DNA of 25,938 nt from positions 1-25,938 of the forward strand of contig CAILUB010000028.1 of assembly GCA_903837305.1 (NCBI GenBank), read 5' to 3'. The DNA is from an uncultured Cytophagaceae bacterium. GTDB lineage: Bacteria; Bacteroidota; Bacteroidia; Cytophagales; Spirosomataceae. A model generated the notes under the pieces. That model saw only the letters and a list, made by a program, of their open reading frames with translations. It was not told where the DNA came from and did not search any database. Shown here piece by piece: positions 13,929 to 22,161 of the stretch (position 1 is its first letter; each line of letters opens with the position of its first letter). Both the position numbers and the translations under genes were made by a program.

Positions 13929-16577
13929 ATGAAAAAAATCTTACTCCTATTCTTATTTGCGTCGTTGACTGTAAGCGCGCAGGTTCCTAGTCCTAAATCG
14001 CATTTTGGCTTTAACATAGGCGATAACTACCATTTAGCTACGTTTACGCAGACAGAAGGCTACCTAAAAAAGGTGGCTGCGTCCTCTAATCGCGTGAAAT
14101 TACAGTCGATTGGGAAGACGGAAGAGGGAAGAAATCAATACATGGTGATCGTTTCTGATCCCGCGAATATTAAGAATTTAGCGAAATACAAGGCGATTTC
14201 GCAGCGCTTAGCGCGAGCGGAAGGTTTGTCTGAGCAGGAGGCTAAGGCTTTGGCCAAAGAAGGAAAGGCCATCGTCTGGATCGACGGCGGTTTACACGCC
14301 ACCGAAACAGTGGGAATTCACCAGTGGATCGAGTCGATCTACCAGTTTACCACCCGTAATGACGAGGAAACAAAACGTATTCTTCAAAACACCATCATCC
14401 TATTCGTTCACGCAAACCCAGATGGCCAGGAACTCGTTTCTAATTGGTACATGCGCAAGGCGGATACCTTGAAACGCTCAACAGATAACTTACCTCGTTT
14501 ATATGAGAAATATATTGGACACGATAATAACCGCGATTTCTACATGATGAACATGAGCGAGACGACGAATATGTCTCGCCAGCAATACATCGAGTGGATG
14601 CCTCAAATCCTGTACAACCACCACCAAACAGGCCCAGCAGGAACGGTAGTCGCTGGTCCTCCCTACCGAGATCCATTCAATTACGTCTATGATCCTTTAT
14701 TAATCACGGGAATCGATGCTTTAGGCGCTGCCATGAGTTCACGTTTGAACGCGGAGGGAAAACCAGGCTACACGATGAAATCGGGTTCTGTTTATTCGAC
14801 CTGGTGGAACGGTGGATTACGCACTACAGCTTATTACCACAATATCATCGGTTTATTAACCGAGATCATCGGTGATCCGACACCATCAACCATTCCTTTA
14901 GTTCCAAGTCGTTTGATTCCTAATTCGGCCACTCCATTTCCGATTACACCTCGCAAATGGTTCTTCAAGAACTCGATCGATTACTCGCTTTCTTTGAATT
15001 ATGCCGTCTTAAATTATGCGACGCGTTACCGCGAAGAGGTGTTAATGAACATTTACAAGATGGGTAAGAAATCCATTGATTTAGGTTCACAGGATTACTG
15101 GACGATGTCTCCTAATAAAGTGGAGAAGTTAGCCGAAGTTTCCGGTGGTAATTACAAATCTAAAACAGATAGTTTATATGCGCTTGTGTATAAAAATCCG
15201 AAGACGCGTGATGCGCGTGCCTATATTCTTAGCGCAGATCAATCTACTTCTAGCATTGCATTTATCAACATCTTGATCAAAAGCGGTATTCGCATCGAAA
15301 AGGCGACTAAAGCCTTTGAGGCAAATGGTAAATCCTATCCAGTTGGCTCTTATGTTGTGAAAACGAACCAAGCCTTCCGTGCACATGTGCTCGATATGTT
15401 TGAGCCACAAGATCACCCGAATGACTTCCAATACCCAGGTGGACCTCCGGTACGTCCTTATGACGCTGCTGGTTGGACTCCTGCTTATACGATGGGGGTT
15501 CAATTTGACCGAGTTTTGGAAGACGTAAATGGACCCTTCGAAACAGTTCCTTACGGAGAAATTCAAAAGGCAAAGCCTGCGTTTGCTACCGGGGCCTATT
15601 ATTCTTTCTCCACTTCAGATAATGCCTCCTTCACTTTGTTGAATGATCTATTAAAAGCGGGTATCGAAGTGTCGAAAAACGCTTCGGCATTTTATGTAAA
15701 GCACAGTGCGGCTGCGGCAGATATTTTAGCGAAAGCCTCTGTAAAAACACAAGCTTTAAGCGCTTTGCCTGCTAACGTTTCAGCTAAAGTAGGAACTAAG
15801 AGAGTCGGTCTATGGGATACCTATGGTGGGTCTATGCCTTCAGGTTGGTTACGTTGGATTTTAGAACAGCATCATTTTGATTTCAAATTGGTTTATGCAA
15901 AAGAGATTGATAAAGGTGGCTTGCGTTCGAAATTCGATGTGTTGATTTTTGTCAAAGGAGCGATACCAGGCCTACGACCAGAACCTGCGGGTGAATGGGT
16001 TGAAAAAGAGCCAGTAGAAGCGGAGATTCCATCTGAATTCCATGAAACGATGGGTAAAATTACCGTCGCAAAATCGGTACCTGCTCTAAAGGCTTTCTTA
16101 GAAGAGGGTGGAGATATTATCACGATCGGGTCTAGTTCGAATTTAGCTTATCACTTAAATCTGCCGGTGAAGAATGCCCTAGTAGAGATGGTGGCTGGGA
16201 AAGAGCGTAATTTGCCAGGGGAGAAATTTTATATTCCGGGTAGTGTCATGCAAGTGGCTGTGGATCAAAGTTCACCAGCAAACTGGGGAATGGCGCCTAC
16301 AGCAGATGTCATTTTTGCGGCTAGCCCGGTATTTAAATTAGCTCCAGAGGCAATTTCTCACGGTGTACTGACTCCATTAGCTTGGTTTGCCTCTGAGAAG
16401 ACATTGAGAAGTGGCTGGGCTTTTGGCCAGGTCTACTTACAAGATGGTGTGGCCGCATTCCAGGCGAAAGTGGGTAAAGGAAATTTATACGTGTATGGTC
16501 CAGAGGTAACGTTTAGAGGCCAAACACACAGCACATTCAAAATGGTATTCAATCAATTATATGAAAACAATCGCTAA
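13929..16577 (+). CDS. Exported M14 family zinc metallocarboxypeptidase-like protein
   Basis: 882 residues. Signal peptide MKKILLLFLFASLTVSAQ. Residues about 30-370 are an M14 peptidase domain: zinc ligands H123 and E126 in GGLHATET, a further His in YNHHQTG (231-232), NPDG at 163-166, NNRDF near 200, and probable catalytic Glu312 in GLLTEIIGD. The C-terminal 500 residues contain repeated alpha/beta segments, including a glutamine-amidotransferase-like stretch (KVGTKRVGLWDTYGGSMPSGWLRWILEQHHFDF, EEGGDIITIGSS), as often seen in large Bacteroidota and Gemmatimonadota M14 proteins. It is likely periplasmic or secreted and may remove C-terminal amino acids or act on a modified peptide. The stop overlaps the hydrolase start by 17 nt. 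No clear promoter was found; TATCTTTA at 13901-13908 is a weak candidate. Confidence 0.88.
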   Translation: MKKILLLFLFASLTVSAQVPSPKSHFGFNIGDNYHLATFTQTEGYLKKVAASSNRVKLQSIGKTEEGRNQYMVIVSDPANIKNLAKYKAISQRLARAEGLSEQEAKALAKEGKAIVWIDGGLHATETVGIHQWIESIYQFTTRNDEETKRILQNTIILFVHANPDGQELVSNWYMRKADTLKRSTDNLPRLYEKYIGHDNNRDFYMMNMSETTNMSRQQYIEWMPQILYNHHQTGPAGTVVAGPPYRDPFNYVYDPLLITGIDALGAAMSSRLNAEGKPGYTMKSGSVYSTWWNGGLRTTAYYHNIIGLLTEIIGDPTPSTIPLVPSRLIPNSATPFPITPRKWFFKNSIDYSLSLNYAVLNYATRYREEVLMNIYKMGKKSIDLGSQDYWTMSPNKVEKLAEVSGGNYKSKTDSLYALVYKNPKTRDARAYILSADQSTSSIAFINILIKSGIRIEKATKAFEANGKSYPVGSYVVKTNQAFRAHVLDMFEPQDHPNDFQYPGGPPVRPYDAAGWTPAYTMGVQFDRVLEDVNGPFETVPYGEIQKAKPAFATGAYYSFSTSDNASFTLLNDLLKAGIEVSKNASAFYVKHSAAAADILAKASVKTQALSALPANVSAKVGTKRVGLWDTYGGSMPSGWLRWILEQHHFDFKLVYAKEIDKGGLRSKFDVLIFVKGAIPGLRPEPAGEWVEKEPVEAEIPSEFHETMGKITVAKSVPALKAFLEEGGDIITIGSSSNLAYHLNLPVKNALVEMVAGKERNLPGEKFYIPGSVMQVAVDQSSPANWGMAPTADVIFAASPVFKLAPEAISHGVLTPLAWFASEKTLRSGWAFGQVYLQDGVAAFQAKVGKGNLYVYGPEVTFRGQTHSTFKMVFNQLYENNR

Positions 16578-17490
16578 GATTATTGGGGGTATTTTTATTG
16601 CTCTTATCGCTGTCATTCTATTTTTTGCAGAAAGCGACCGCCCTGTAGAGGAATTAATTCCTTTGTATGCGAACAAAGATTCTAAATTCATGCCTATTAT
16701 GGGGATGAAGGTGCATTACCGGGATGAGGGTGTTGCAAGCGATACCTTGCCGCTTATTTTACTTCACGGGATGTCTTCGTCCTTGAATACCTGGGATAGT
16801 GTGGTGATTGATTTGAAGCAGCATAGACGGGTGATAAGTCTTGATTTGCCTGGTTTTGCCTTAACTGGACCTTCTCCAGAAATGGCCTATAATTTTCCGT
16901 ATTATTCGAAGTTTATTGATTCCTTTGCCACTCGATTAAACATCAAACGATTTATTTTAGTGGGGAACTCGATGGGTGGTGCGATATCTTGGAACTATGC
17001 GCTTCACAATCCATCTCGCTTAGCTAAAATGATCTTAGTTGATGCAGCGGGTTATCCGAAGAAAGGGGAGAGTGGATCACTTGGATTTAAGTTAGCTTCT
17101 ACTCCGGTAATCAACAATTTGTTATTATACGTAACCCCTAAGGCTTTAGTGCGCAAGAGCTTAGAGACCGTTTATTATGATCAGACTCGGGTGACAGACG
17201 AACAAGTAGAGCGCTTCCACGATGTCGCGATTAGAGCGGGAAATAGAGAGGCAGCTTTACTGATTTTCAAAGGTTCATTTAAAGGTAACCCAGAAAGCAT
17301 AAAAGAAATCAAGACGCCCACGTTAATCTTGTGGGGAGACAAAGACAACCTAATCGGGGTGAATAACGTCGATAACTTCTTGAAAGATATTAAAGGGAGT
17401 AAGGCCGAAATCTACAAAAACATAGGTCACGTACCTATGGAGGAAGTGCCTGGTAAGGTGGCTGCTTCGATTTTGGGTTTTGTTAACTAA
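16561..17490 (+). CDS. Alpha/beta hydrolase, membrane-anchored or exported
   Basis: 309 residues. An N-terminal hydrophobic helix (about 4-22, IAKIIGGIFIALIAVILFF) with no clear cleavage site suggests an uncleaved anchor. The hydrolase fold has LILLHGMSSSLNTWD (oxyanion HG), nucleophile Ser137 in VGNSMGGA, probable acid Asp262 in LILWGDKDNL and catalytic His290 in NIGHVPMEEVP. Closest in pattern to MhpC-like or epoxide-hydrolase-like enzymes; the substrate is not readable. It starts inside the M14 peptidase gene (17-nt overlap) and is followed after 38 nt by the carboxylesterase, so all three are likely one transcript. Confidence 0.88.
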   Translation: MKTIAKIIGGIFIALIAVILFFAESDRPVEELIPLYANKDSKFMPIMGMKVHYRDEGVASDTLPLILLHGMSSSLNTWDSVVIDLKQHRRVISLDLPGFALTGPSPEMAYNFPYYSKFIDSFATRLNIKRFILVGNSMGGAISWNYALHNPSRLAKMILVDAAGYPKKGESGSLGFKLASTPVINNLLLYVTPKALVRKSLETVYYDQTRVTDEQVERFHDVAIRAGNREAALLIFKGSFKGNPESIKEIKTPTLILWGDKDNLIGVNNVDNFLKDIKGSKAEIYKNIGHVPMEEVPGKVAASILGFVN

Positions 17491-17528
17491 ATAAAGTGGA
17501 TAATTCTATAAACTATAAAATAAATCTA

Positions 17529-19127
17529 ATGAAGAAATTTACAGTTGTCTGTGCGCTATTGCTCACCTCAGTAGGCTTGAAAGCACAAATCACCACAGGA
17601 AAAGAGGTGGCTATCGTGGCAACTGATGCTGGGAAGGTTCGGGGCTATATTCACAGTGGGATTTATAATTACAAGGGTATTCCCTACGCGGAGGCCGCTC
17701 GATTCGAGGCACCTCACAAACCAAAACCTTGGGCAGGTGTTCGCTCTTCTATGTCCTATGGCCCAGTTTCACCTTTATTAGATGTAACAACTCAAGTACA
17801 AGACGAGTCAGAATTCGTATTCAACCACAATTGGGGTTATACGAATGAAGATTGTATGCGCATTAATGTGTGGACTCCAGGTATCAATGATGGCAAGAAG
17901 CGTCCGGTGATGTTCTGGATTCATGGTGGTGGATTTACGGCTGGTTCATCTATTGAATTGCCGTCTTATGATGGAGAGAATTTGGCCAAAAAAGGAGACG
18001 TCGTAGTCGTTTCCATTTCCCACCGTTTGAACATCACGGGTTATTTAGATTTATCGGCTTATGGTGACAAGTACAAATACTCAGCGAACAACAGCGTGTT
18101 AGATATGCGTGCGGCTTTGGAATGGGTAAAAGAAAACATCGGCTCTTTCGGGGGTGATGCGAAAAACGTAACCATCTTCGGTCAATCCGGTGGCGGCGCG
18201 AAAGTGAATACCTTGATGGCCATGCCGTCGGCAAAGGGTTTATTCAGCAAGGCGATCAACCAAAGTGGTTCTTTCCGTTCAAATATGCTAGATAAAGCAA
18301 CGACTCAAAGTATTACAGCGGAAGTCTTGAAAATACTTAATATCCCAGTTGCGAAAGTGGATAGCCTTCAAACTATTCCTTATCCTGTCTTAGCAAACGC
18401 TGGCAAGAAAGCTTTAGCAAATATCGCTGCACAAATGAAAGCGGCGGGAAAACCAGTAGTTGGATTTGGACTAAGCTGGGGTCCATCCGTGGACGGCGAC
18501 TTATTGCCTTACGAGTTATTTTCGAAAGAGGCATTCGAATTATCTAAAGAGGTGCCCTTGTTAATCGGAACCGTGAAGAATGAATTCATGCCTTCGATCA
18601 TGACAGGGATGTCTGATGCCACAGCTGAACAAGTAGATGCGTATTTAAAGAGAACTTATGGCAATAAAGCGGAGGCATTCAAAGCAGCTGTGAAGAAAGC
18701 CTATCCGAATGACACGAAGCCATCTGATTTAATGGATGTGGACGTGATGTTCCGACCAGGTGCGGTGGTTCAGGCAAAGGAGAAATCGGCCTTGAAAGCA
18801 GCTCCCGTTTACATGTACTTAATGACCTGGCAATCGCCCGTGATGGATGGCAAATACAAGGCTTTCCACTGTATGGAATTACCTTTCTGTTTCAATAATA
18901 TCGCGCGTTGCGAGGAGATGACAGGTGGAGGGAAAGAAGCCTATGTGTTAGCGGATCGTATGAGTTCTTCTTGGATTAACTTTGCTAAAACAGGAAATCC
19001 AGGTCACAAAGGACTTCCGACTTGGCCTACCTTCGATACAGTGAATACTGCCACGATGCACTTTAACAACACCTGCGAAGTGAAACCGCAATTAGATGCA
19101 GAGCTCTATAGTCTTATAGCCAGATAA
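17529..19127 (+). CDS. Exported type-B carboxylesterase/lipase
   Basis: 532 residues from ATG 17529. An in-frame GTG at 17496 would add 11 residues before a perfect signal peptide (MKKFTVVCALLLTSVGLKAQ) and was rejected. Family PF00135 features in order: YKGIPYAEA, NEDCMRINVWTP, oxyanion hole HGGGF (132-136), nucleophile Ser220 in FGQSGGGAK, probable acid Glu351 in GTVKNEFMP, and catalytic His446 in AFHCMELPFCFNN. This matches the bacterial para-nitrobenzyl-esterase type. It is likely secreted or periplasmic and cleaves carboxylic esters. Last gene of the peptidase-hydrolase-esterase operon, followed by a strong hairpin. Confidence 0.9.
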   Translation: MKKFTVVCALLLTSVGLKAQITTGKEVAIVATDAGKVRGYIHSGIYNYKGIPYAEAARFEAPHKPKPWAGVRSSMSYGPVSPLLDVTTQVQDESEFVFNHNWGYTNEDCMRINVWTPGINDGKKRPVMFWIHGGGFTAGSSIELPSYDGENLAKKGDVVVVSISHRLNITGYLDLSAYGDKYKYSANNSVLDMRAALEWVKENIGSFGGDAKNVTIFGQSGGGAKVNTLMAMPSAKGLFSKAINQSGSFRSNMLDKATTQSITAEVLKILNIPVAKVDSLQTIPYPVLANAGKKALANIAAQMKAAGKPVVGFGLSWGPSVDGDLLPYELFSKEAFELSKEVPLLIGTVKNEFMPSIMTGMSDATAEQVDAYLKRTYGNKAEAFKAAVKKAYPNDTKPSDLMDVDVMFRPGAVVQAKEKSALKAAPVYMYLMTWQSPVMDGKYKAFHCMELPFCFNNIARCEEMTGGGKEAYVLADRMSSSWINFAKTGNPGHKGLPTWPTFDTVNTATMHFNNTCEVKPQLDAELYSLIAR

Positions 19128-19130
19128 AAG

Positions 19131-19158
19131 AAGAGGCCCATCTCGAGATGGGCCTCTT
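19131..19158. terminator. Bidirectional terminator, 28-bp perfect palindrome
   Basis: AAGAGGCCCATCTC (19131-19144) is followed directly by its reverse complement (19145-19158), then ACATTTTAG. It is preceded by AAAAG. It lies between the convergent carboxylesterase and HMA genes and probably serves both. Confidence 0.8.
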
Positions 19159-19163
19159 ACATT

Positions 19164-19427
19164 TTAGCTCATTTTACCTATCGCACAACTGACATAGGAT
19201 TTGGCTTGCTTGAATAAGCTATTATCTCCTTTTTGTGGGTAACCCATACTGTTTAATGAATCGAGAACCGCGCTTAGCTCATACTTATGACCCATTAGAC
19301 TGATCTTTTCCGCCTCTTTATCAATCTCTACTTTTACAATACCCTTGATTTTTAATAGGGCATGCTTGATGCTGGTCATGCATCCTGCACATTTGATGTT
19401 TTCTACAAAAATCTCTTGCGTTTTCAT
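19164..19427 (-). CDS. HMA-domain metal-binding protein (copper-chaperone-like)
   Basis: 87 residues. A single ferredoxin-like heavy-metal-associated domain occupies residues 1-65, with the metal site IKC13-AG-C16M and the usual pattern of sheet and helix (VENIKCAGCMTSIKHALLKIKGI, VEIDKEAEKISLMG, ELSAVLDSLNSMGYP). The C-terminus SYVSCAIGKMS has a further Cys. Such proteins bind Cu(I) or similar soft metals and hand them to P-type ATPases or sensors. No ATPase is nearby, so the partner is unknown. It is transcribed divergently from the flavin reductase, with a shared 74-bp control region. Confidence 0.85.
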   Translation of the reverse strand: MKTQEIFVENIKCAGCMTSIKHALLKIKGIVKVEIDKEAEKISLMGHKYELSAVLDSLNSMGYPQKGDNSLFKQAKSYVSCAIGKMS

Positions 19428-19447
19428 GGTGTTGTTATTTGTTTAGT

Positions 19448-19475
19448 CAAATGTAGCCTATCTTTAGGCCACAAA
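19448..19475 (-). promoter_or_regulatory. Bacteroidota-type promoter for the HMA gene
   Basis: On the minus strand, TTTG (19472-19475, complement) is followed after 16 bp by TACATTTG (19448-19455, complement), an exact TAnnTTTG -7 box. The spacing is slightly short. The box is 20 bp upstream of the start codon. Confidence 0.55.
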
Positions 19476-19493
19476 AAGTGATTTAAGTCACTT
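19476..19493. promoter_or_regulatory. CRP/FNR-like palindrome between divergent genes
   Basis: AAGTGA-TTTAAG-TCACTT: perfect 6-bp arms with a 6-bp centre. The core GTGA-N6-TCAC (19478-19491) has the same layout as CRP-family operators. It adjoins the -33 box of the HMA promoter and ends 8 bp before the start codon of the flavin reductase gene, so a bound regulator could affect both. Confidence 0.5.
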
Positions 19494-19501
19494 CTACCTT
19501 T

Positions 19502-20119
19502 ATGAGCAAACATTTTTCACTTTCTGAACTCCAAACTTGGGATCGCTTCACACGCGCTAATTTTATCAATACTCTCAGTGGTTTTAAGAGTTTGTCTCTC
19601 ATCGGGACGGTGAATGGCAAAGGCATTTCAAATCTCGCCGTGTTTAGTAACATAGTTCATTTAGGAGCGGATCCTGCTTTGATCGGGTTTATTAATCGTC
19701 CTTTGTCTGCTGCACCGCATACCATCCAAAATATCCAAGAAACTGGTTTTTACACCGTGAATTTAGTGACGGAATCGATGTACGAGCAAGCACACCAGAC
19801 GAGTGCAAAATACCCAGATGGGGTTTCGGAATTCGAGATGACAGGCTTGACGGAGGAATTCCGCAAAGGATGTATCGCGCCCTTCGTGGCGGAATCTCCT
19901 GTACAATATGTGTTGAAATTCGAGCAAGTTATGCCTATTGAATTGAATAACACCTTTCTTGTGATCGGATCATTGCAAGAAGCCTATTTTCCAGCAGAAA
20001 TTCAGGAGGAGGATGGCTTTTTGGATTTGGCCAAAGCTGGAATCTTAACCTCCTTAGGAACCTCAGGTTATTACAAAACCGATAAAATTGATAACTTGCC
20101 GTATGCAAAAACTACGTAA
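19502..20119 (+). CDS. Flavin reductase family protein (FMN-binding split barrel)
   Basis: 205 residues, cytoplasmic. Flavin reductase-like features: FINTLSGFKSLSLIGTVNGKGISNLAVFSNIVHLGADPALIGFINRP, then HTIQNIQETGFYTVNLV and SAKYPDGVSEFEMTGL. These correspond to the FMN-binding split-barrel family PF01613, which reduces flavins with NAD(P)H or acts as a flavoprotein with unknown substrate. The start at ATG 19502 is fixed by the closeness of the upstream palindrome. The 3' end overlaps the DUF1569 gene by 17 nt. Confidence 0.88.
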   Translation: MSKHFSLSELQTWDRFTRANFINTLSGFKSLSLIGTVNGKGISNLAVFSNIVHLGADPALIGFINRPLSAAPHTIQNIQETGFYTVNLVTESMYEQAHQTSAKYPDGVSEFEMTGLTEEFRKGCIAPFVAESPVQYVLKFEQVMPIELNNTFLVIGSLQEAYFPAEIQEEDGFLDLAKAGILTSLGTSGYYKTDKIDNLPYAKTT

Positions 20120-20558
20120 GCAATTAGACGAATTAGAAAGCTATATTCCGCACCTTGAAGTGAGGAATGATGCCATTTCAGCTTCCACTGTAGGCTGGCA
20201 AATTGAACACGATTTGCTTGTGATCAGCTCGGTCATCGAAGGGGTGAAGAGATCTGATCCTGCAGCCTATAAATGGCAATTTAAGCCTTTAAAATACGTG
20301 GTTTTATGGCGCGGTGTTATCCCTAGAGGTAAAGTGGGTGCGCCTAAATTAGTGACTCCAGGGGAAATTACGCAGGATACTTTGCAAGCTCATATTATTT
20401 TATGTCGTCAACGTTTAGTTGAATTAGAGCAAGTAGAAGCCGGTAATTATTTCACCCATCCGTTTTTTGGGGATTTGAAAAAGAAGGAAACTTTTCGGTT
20501 TTTATATGTGCACACAGAACATCACTTGAAAATTATTCGGGAGATGCTGGCGAACTAG
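20103..20558 (+). CDS. DUF1569 (DinB-superfamily) protein
   Basis: 151 residues from ATG 20103; an in-frame TTG at 20088 was rejected. Family pattern: SASTVGWQIEHDLLVI with a His ligand, VLWRGVIPRGKVGAPKLVTPGE, NYFTHPFFGDLKKKETFRFLYVHTEHHLKII with the C-terminal His cluster. DinB-like four-helix bundles bind a divalent metal through three His residues and often act in thiol transfer; the substrate here is unknown. It overlaps the flavin reductase upstream and, tail to tail, 26 bp of the HI0933-like gene on the opposite strand. No terminator is seen between the two. Confidence 0.82.
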   Translation: MQKLRKQLDELESYIPHLEVRNDAISASTVGWQIEHDLLVISSVIEGVKRSDPAAYKWQFKPLKYVVLWRGVIPRGKVGAPKLVTPGEITQDTLQAHIILCRQRLVELEQVEAGNYFTHPFFGDLKKKETFRFLYVHTEHHLKIIREMLAN

Positions 20559-21759
20559 CACTCTTCCCGGCAATAAATCCGGTCGTCCACGCAGATTGAA
20601 AATTGAATCCGCCGGTGATGCCATCGATGTCCATGATTTCTCCAGCAAAGAAGAGTCCTGGACATTTTTTGCTTTCCATGGTTTGGACGCTGATGTCCTG
20701 TAATTCTACTCCACCTGCAGTCACAAATTCTTCTTTAAAGGTAGTTTTCCCCTGCACGACATAGCGGTCGTTAATCAAGGTATTGATCAATTTATTGAGC
20801 GCCTTGCCACCTAATTCATTCCAGCGAAGGCTGCTCTTGATTTCATTTTTTTCGAGCAAATAAGCCCAAAGTCGATTCGGCATCGCAAAAGGATTCAAAT
20901 TAGCCATCATTTTGGCCCCATGATCTTTTACTACCTGGCTGATTTGAGCTCTCAATTCCTCTTCTTTCGTATCATCTAGCCAGTTCACGAGGATGGCACA
21001 TTGGTATTCTTTTTCTGCTAAAATCCGAGCTCCCCAAGCTGAAAGCTGCAAAATGGCTGGGCCGCTCATTCCCCAGTGTGTGACTAAAAGAGGTCCTTTG
21101 CCGATGAGTTTTTGGCCTTCAATTCGTACCCGCGCTTTCTCCACCACGATACCCATTAAATCCCTAATCGGTTCTTGTGGCATGTTAAAGGTAAATAGAG
21201 ATGGGACTGGAGGAATGATTTGATGACCTACGTTTTCTAGCCAAAGCAATCCAGACATCTTAGGCTGACCGCCCGTCGTCACAATCACCCGGTTTGCGTC
21301 GTATTCCGTATCCCGGCAATGGATGCGAAAGCCTTTCTGCGTGGGCTTTATCTCATCTACCGATTGACTGCTGTGCAGATTGATGTGCAAACGCCTAGCT
21401 TCGGACATAAAGCAGTCGATAATGGTTTGGGAATCGTTTGAAAGGGGGAATATGCAGTTATCATGGTAGGTCTTCAAAGCTACGCCTCGCGCCTCTAGCC
21501 ATTCGACCATAGAGGACGCATTAAAGACCTCAAAAGCTTTCCGAAGGAATTTCTCTCCACGGGGGTAATGCTCTGAAAGTATTCTGGAATTAAAGGTGGC
21601 ATTAGTGACATTGCACCGACCACCACCGGATATCTTCACCTTCCCTAAAAACTTGGATGTTTTCTCTAGGATGGTTACTTCTGCATCAGGATTGTGTTCT
21701 TTAGCAGAAATGGCTGCAAAAAATCCAGCGGCCCCACCACCTATGACGATTATTTTCAT
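20533..21759 (-). CDS. HI0933-like FAD/NAD(P)-dependent flavoprotein
   Basis: 408 residues. Rossmann FAD-binding motif VIGGGAAGFFAA (5-16), then the family signature KISGGGRCNVTNA (42-54), KTYHDNCIFPLSNDSQTIID, VIVTTGGQPK, and C-terminal GLFFAGEIMDIDGITGGFNFQSAWTTGFIAG. These define the HI0933/YhiN family (PF03486); relatives include proteins labelled aminoacetone oxidase, but their physiological reaction is not settled. Its start overlaps the cupin gene stop by 4 nt (ATGA), so it is the second gene of a two-gene unit. Confidence 0.88.
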   Translation of the reverse strand: MKIIVIGGGAAGFFAAISAKEHNPDAEVTILEKTSKFLGKVKISGGGRCNVTNATFNSRILSEHYPRGEKFLRKAFEVFNASSMVEWLEARGVALKTYHDNCIFPLSNDSQTIIDCFMSEARRLHINLHSSQSVDEIKPTQKGFRIHCRDTEYDANRVIVTTGGQPKMSGLLWLENVGHQIIPPVPSLFTFNMPQEPIRDLMGIVVEKARVRIEGQKLIGKGPLLVTHWGMSGPAILQLSAWGARILAEKEYQCAILVNWLDDTKEEELRAQISQVVKDHGAKMMANLNPFAMPNRLWAYLLEKNEIKSSLRWNELGGKALNKLINTLINDRYVVQGKTTFKEEFVTAGGVELQDISVQTMESKKCPGLFFAGEIMDIDGITGGFNFQSAWTTGFIAGKSASSPASPE

Positions 21760-22091
21760 GGAATAAAATCTGCGCGTAGGGGATTAAATGAGTCTACTAA
21801 AACGCCTTCCTCAAGCGCCACAACACCGTGGTCGATAGATGGAGGTATAAAGAAAACGTCACCTTGTTTCAGGATCTTTTTTTCATCTCCTATGATCACC
21901 TCAAAAACCCCACTTTCCACATACGAACCTTGGGTATGGATATGTTGGTGTATCGCTCCCACTCCTCCTTTTTTGAAATGCACCTTCACGATCATGAGTC
22001 CATCATTATAGGCCATGATTTTGCGTTTGCAATACTCATCTAGGATTTCCCATTCGATCTCAGCGTCTTTGATCCAGTGCGTTCTACTCAT
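21756..22091 (-). CDS. Small cupin, KdgF-like
   Basis: 111 residues from ATG at 22091; an upstream TTG adds only two residues. Single cupin fold with metal ligands in AIHQHIHTQGSYVESG (H48, H50, Q54) and a fourth ligand H88 in IPPSIDHGV. The end ALEEGVLVDSFNPLRADFI is typical of KdgF proteins, which convert unsaturated uronates from pectin or alginate breakdown to the linear ketouronate. No uronate pathway genes are adjacent, so that role is inferred from similarity. Cotranscribed with the flavoprotein. A TATTTTTG box lies directly upstream on the minus strand (22095-22102), which would give a nearly leaderless mRNA. Confidence 0.75.
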   Translation of the reverse strand: MSRTHWIKDAEIEWEILDEYCKRKIMAYNDGLMIVKVHFKKGGVGAIHQHIHTQGSYVESGVFEVIIGDEKKILKQGDVFFIPPSIDHGVVALEEGVLVDSFNPLRADFIP

Positions 22092-22108
22092 GCACAAAAA
22101 TAAGACAA

Positions 22109-22139
22109 TTTGTCGAATGCATAATTTTTTCTATTATTG
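22109..22139 (+). promoter_or_regulatory. Bacteroidota-type promoter for the PIG-L gene
   Basis: TTTG (22109-22112), 19-bp spacer, then TATTATTG (22132-22139), one mismatch from TAnnTTTG. The start codon follows 22 bp later, which supports choosing ATG 22162 rather than an upstream in-frame start. Confidence 0.55.
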
Positions 22140-22161
22140 TCAAAATATAAACCTCCTAACT

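Noticed and set aside
22015..22161. N-terminal 49-residue extension of the PIG-L protein
   Set aside because: It overlaps the cupin gene, crosses the likely promoter and hides a normal signal peptide that begins at 22162.
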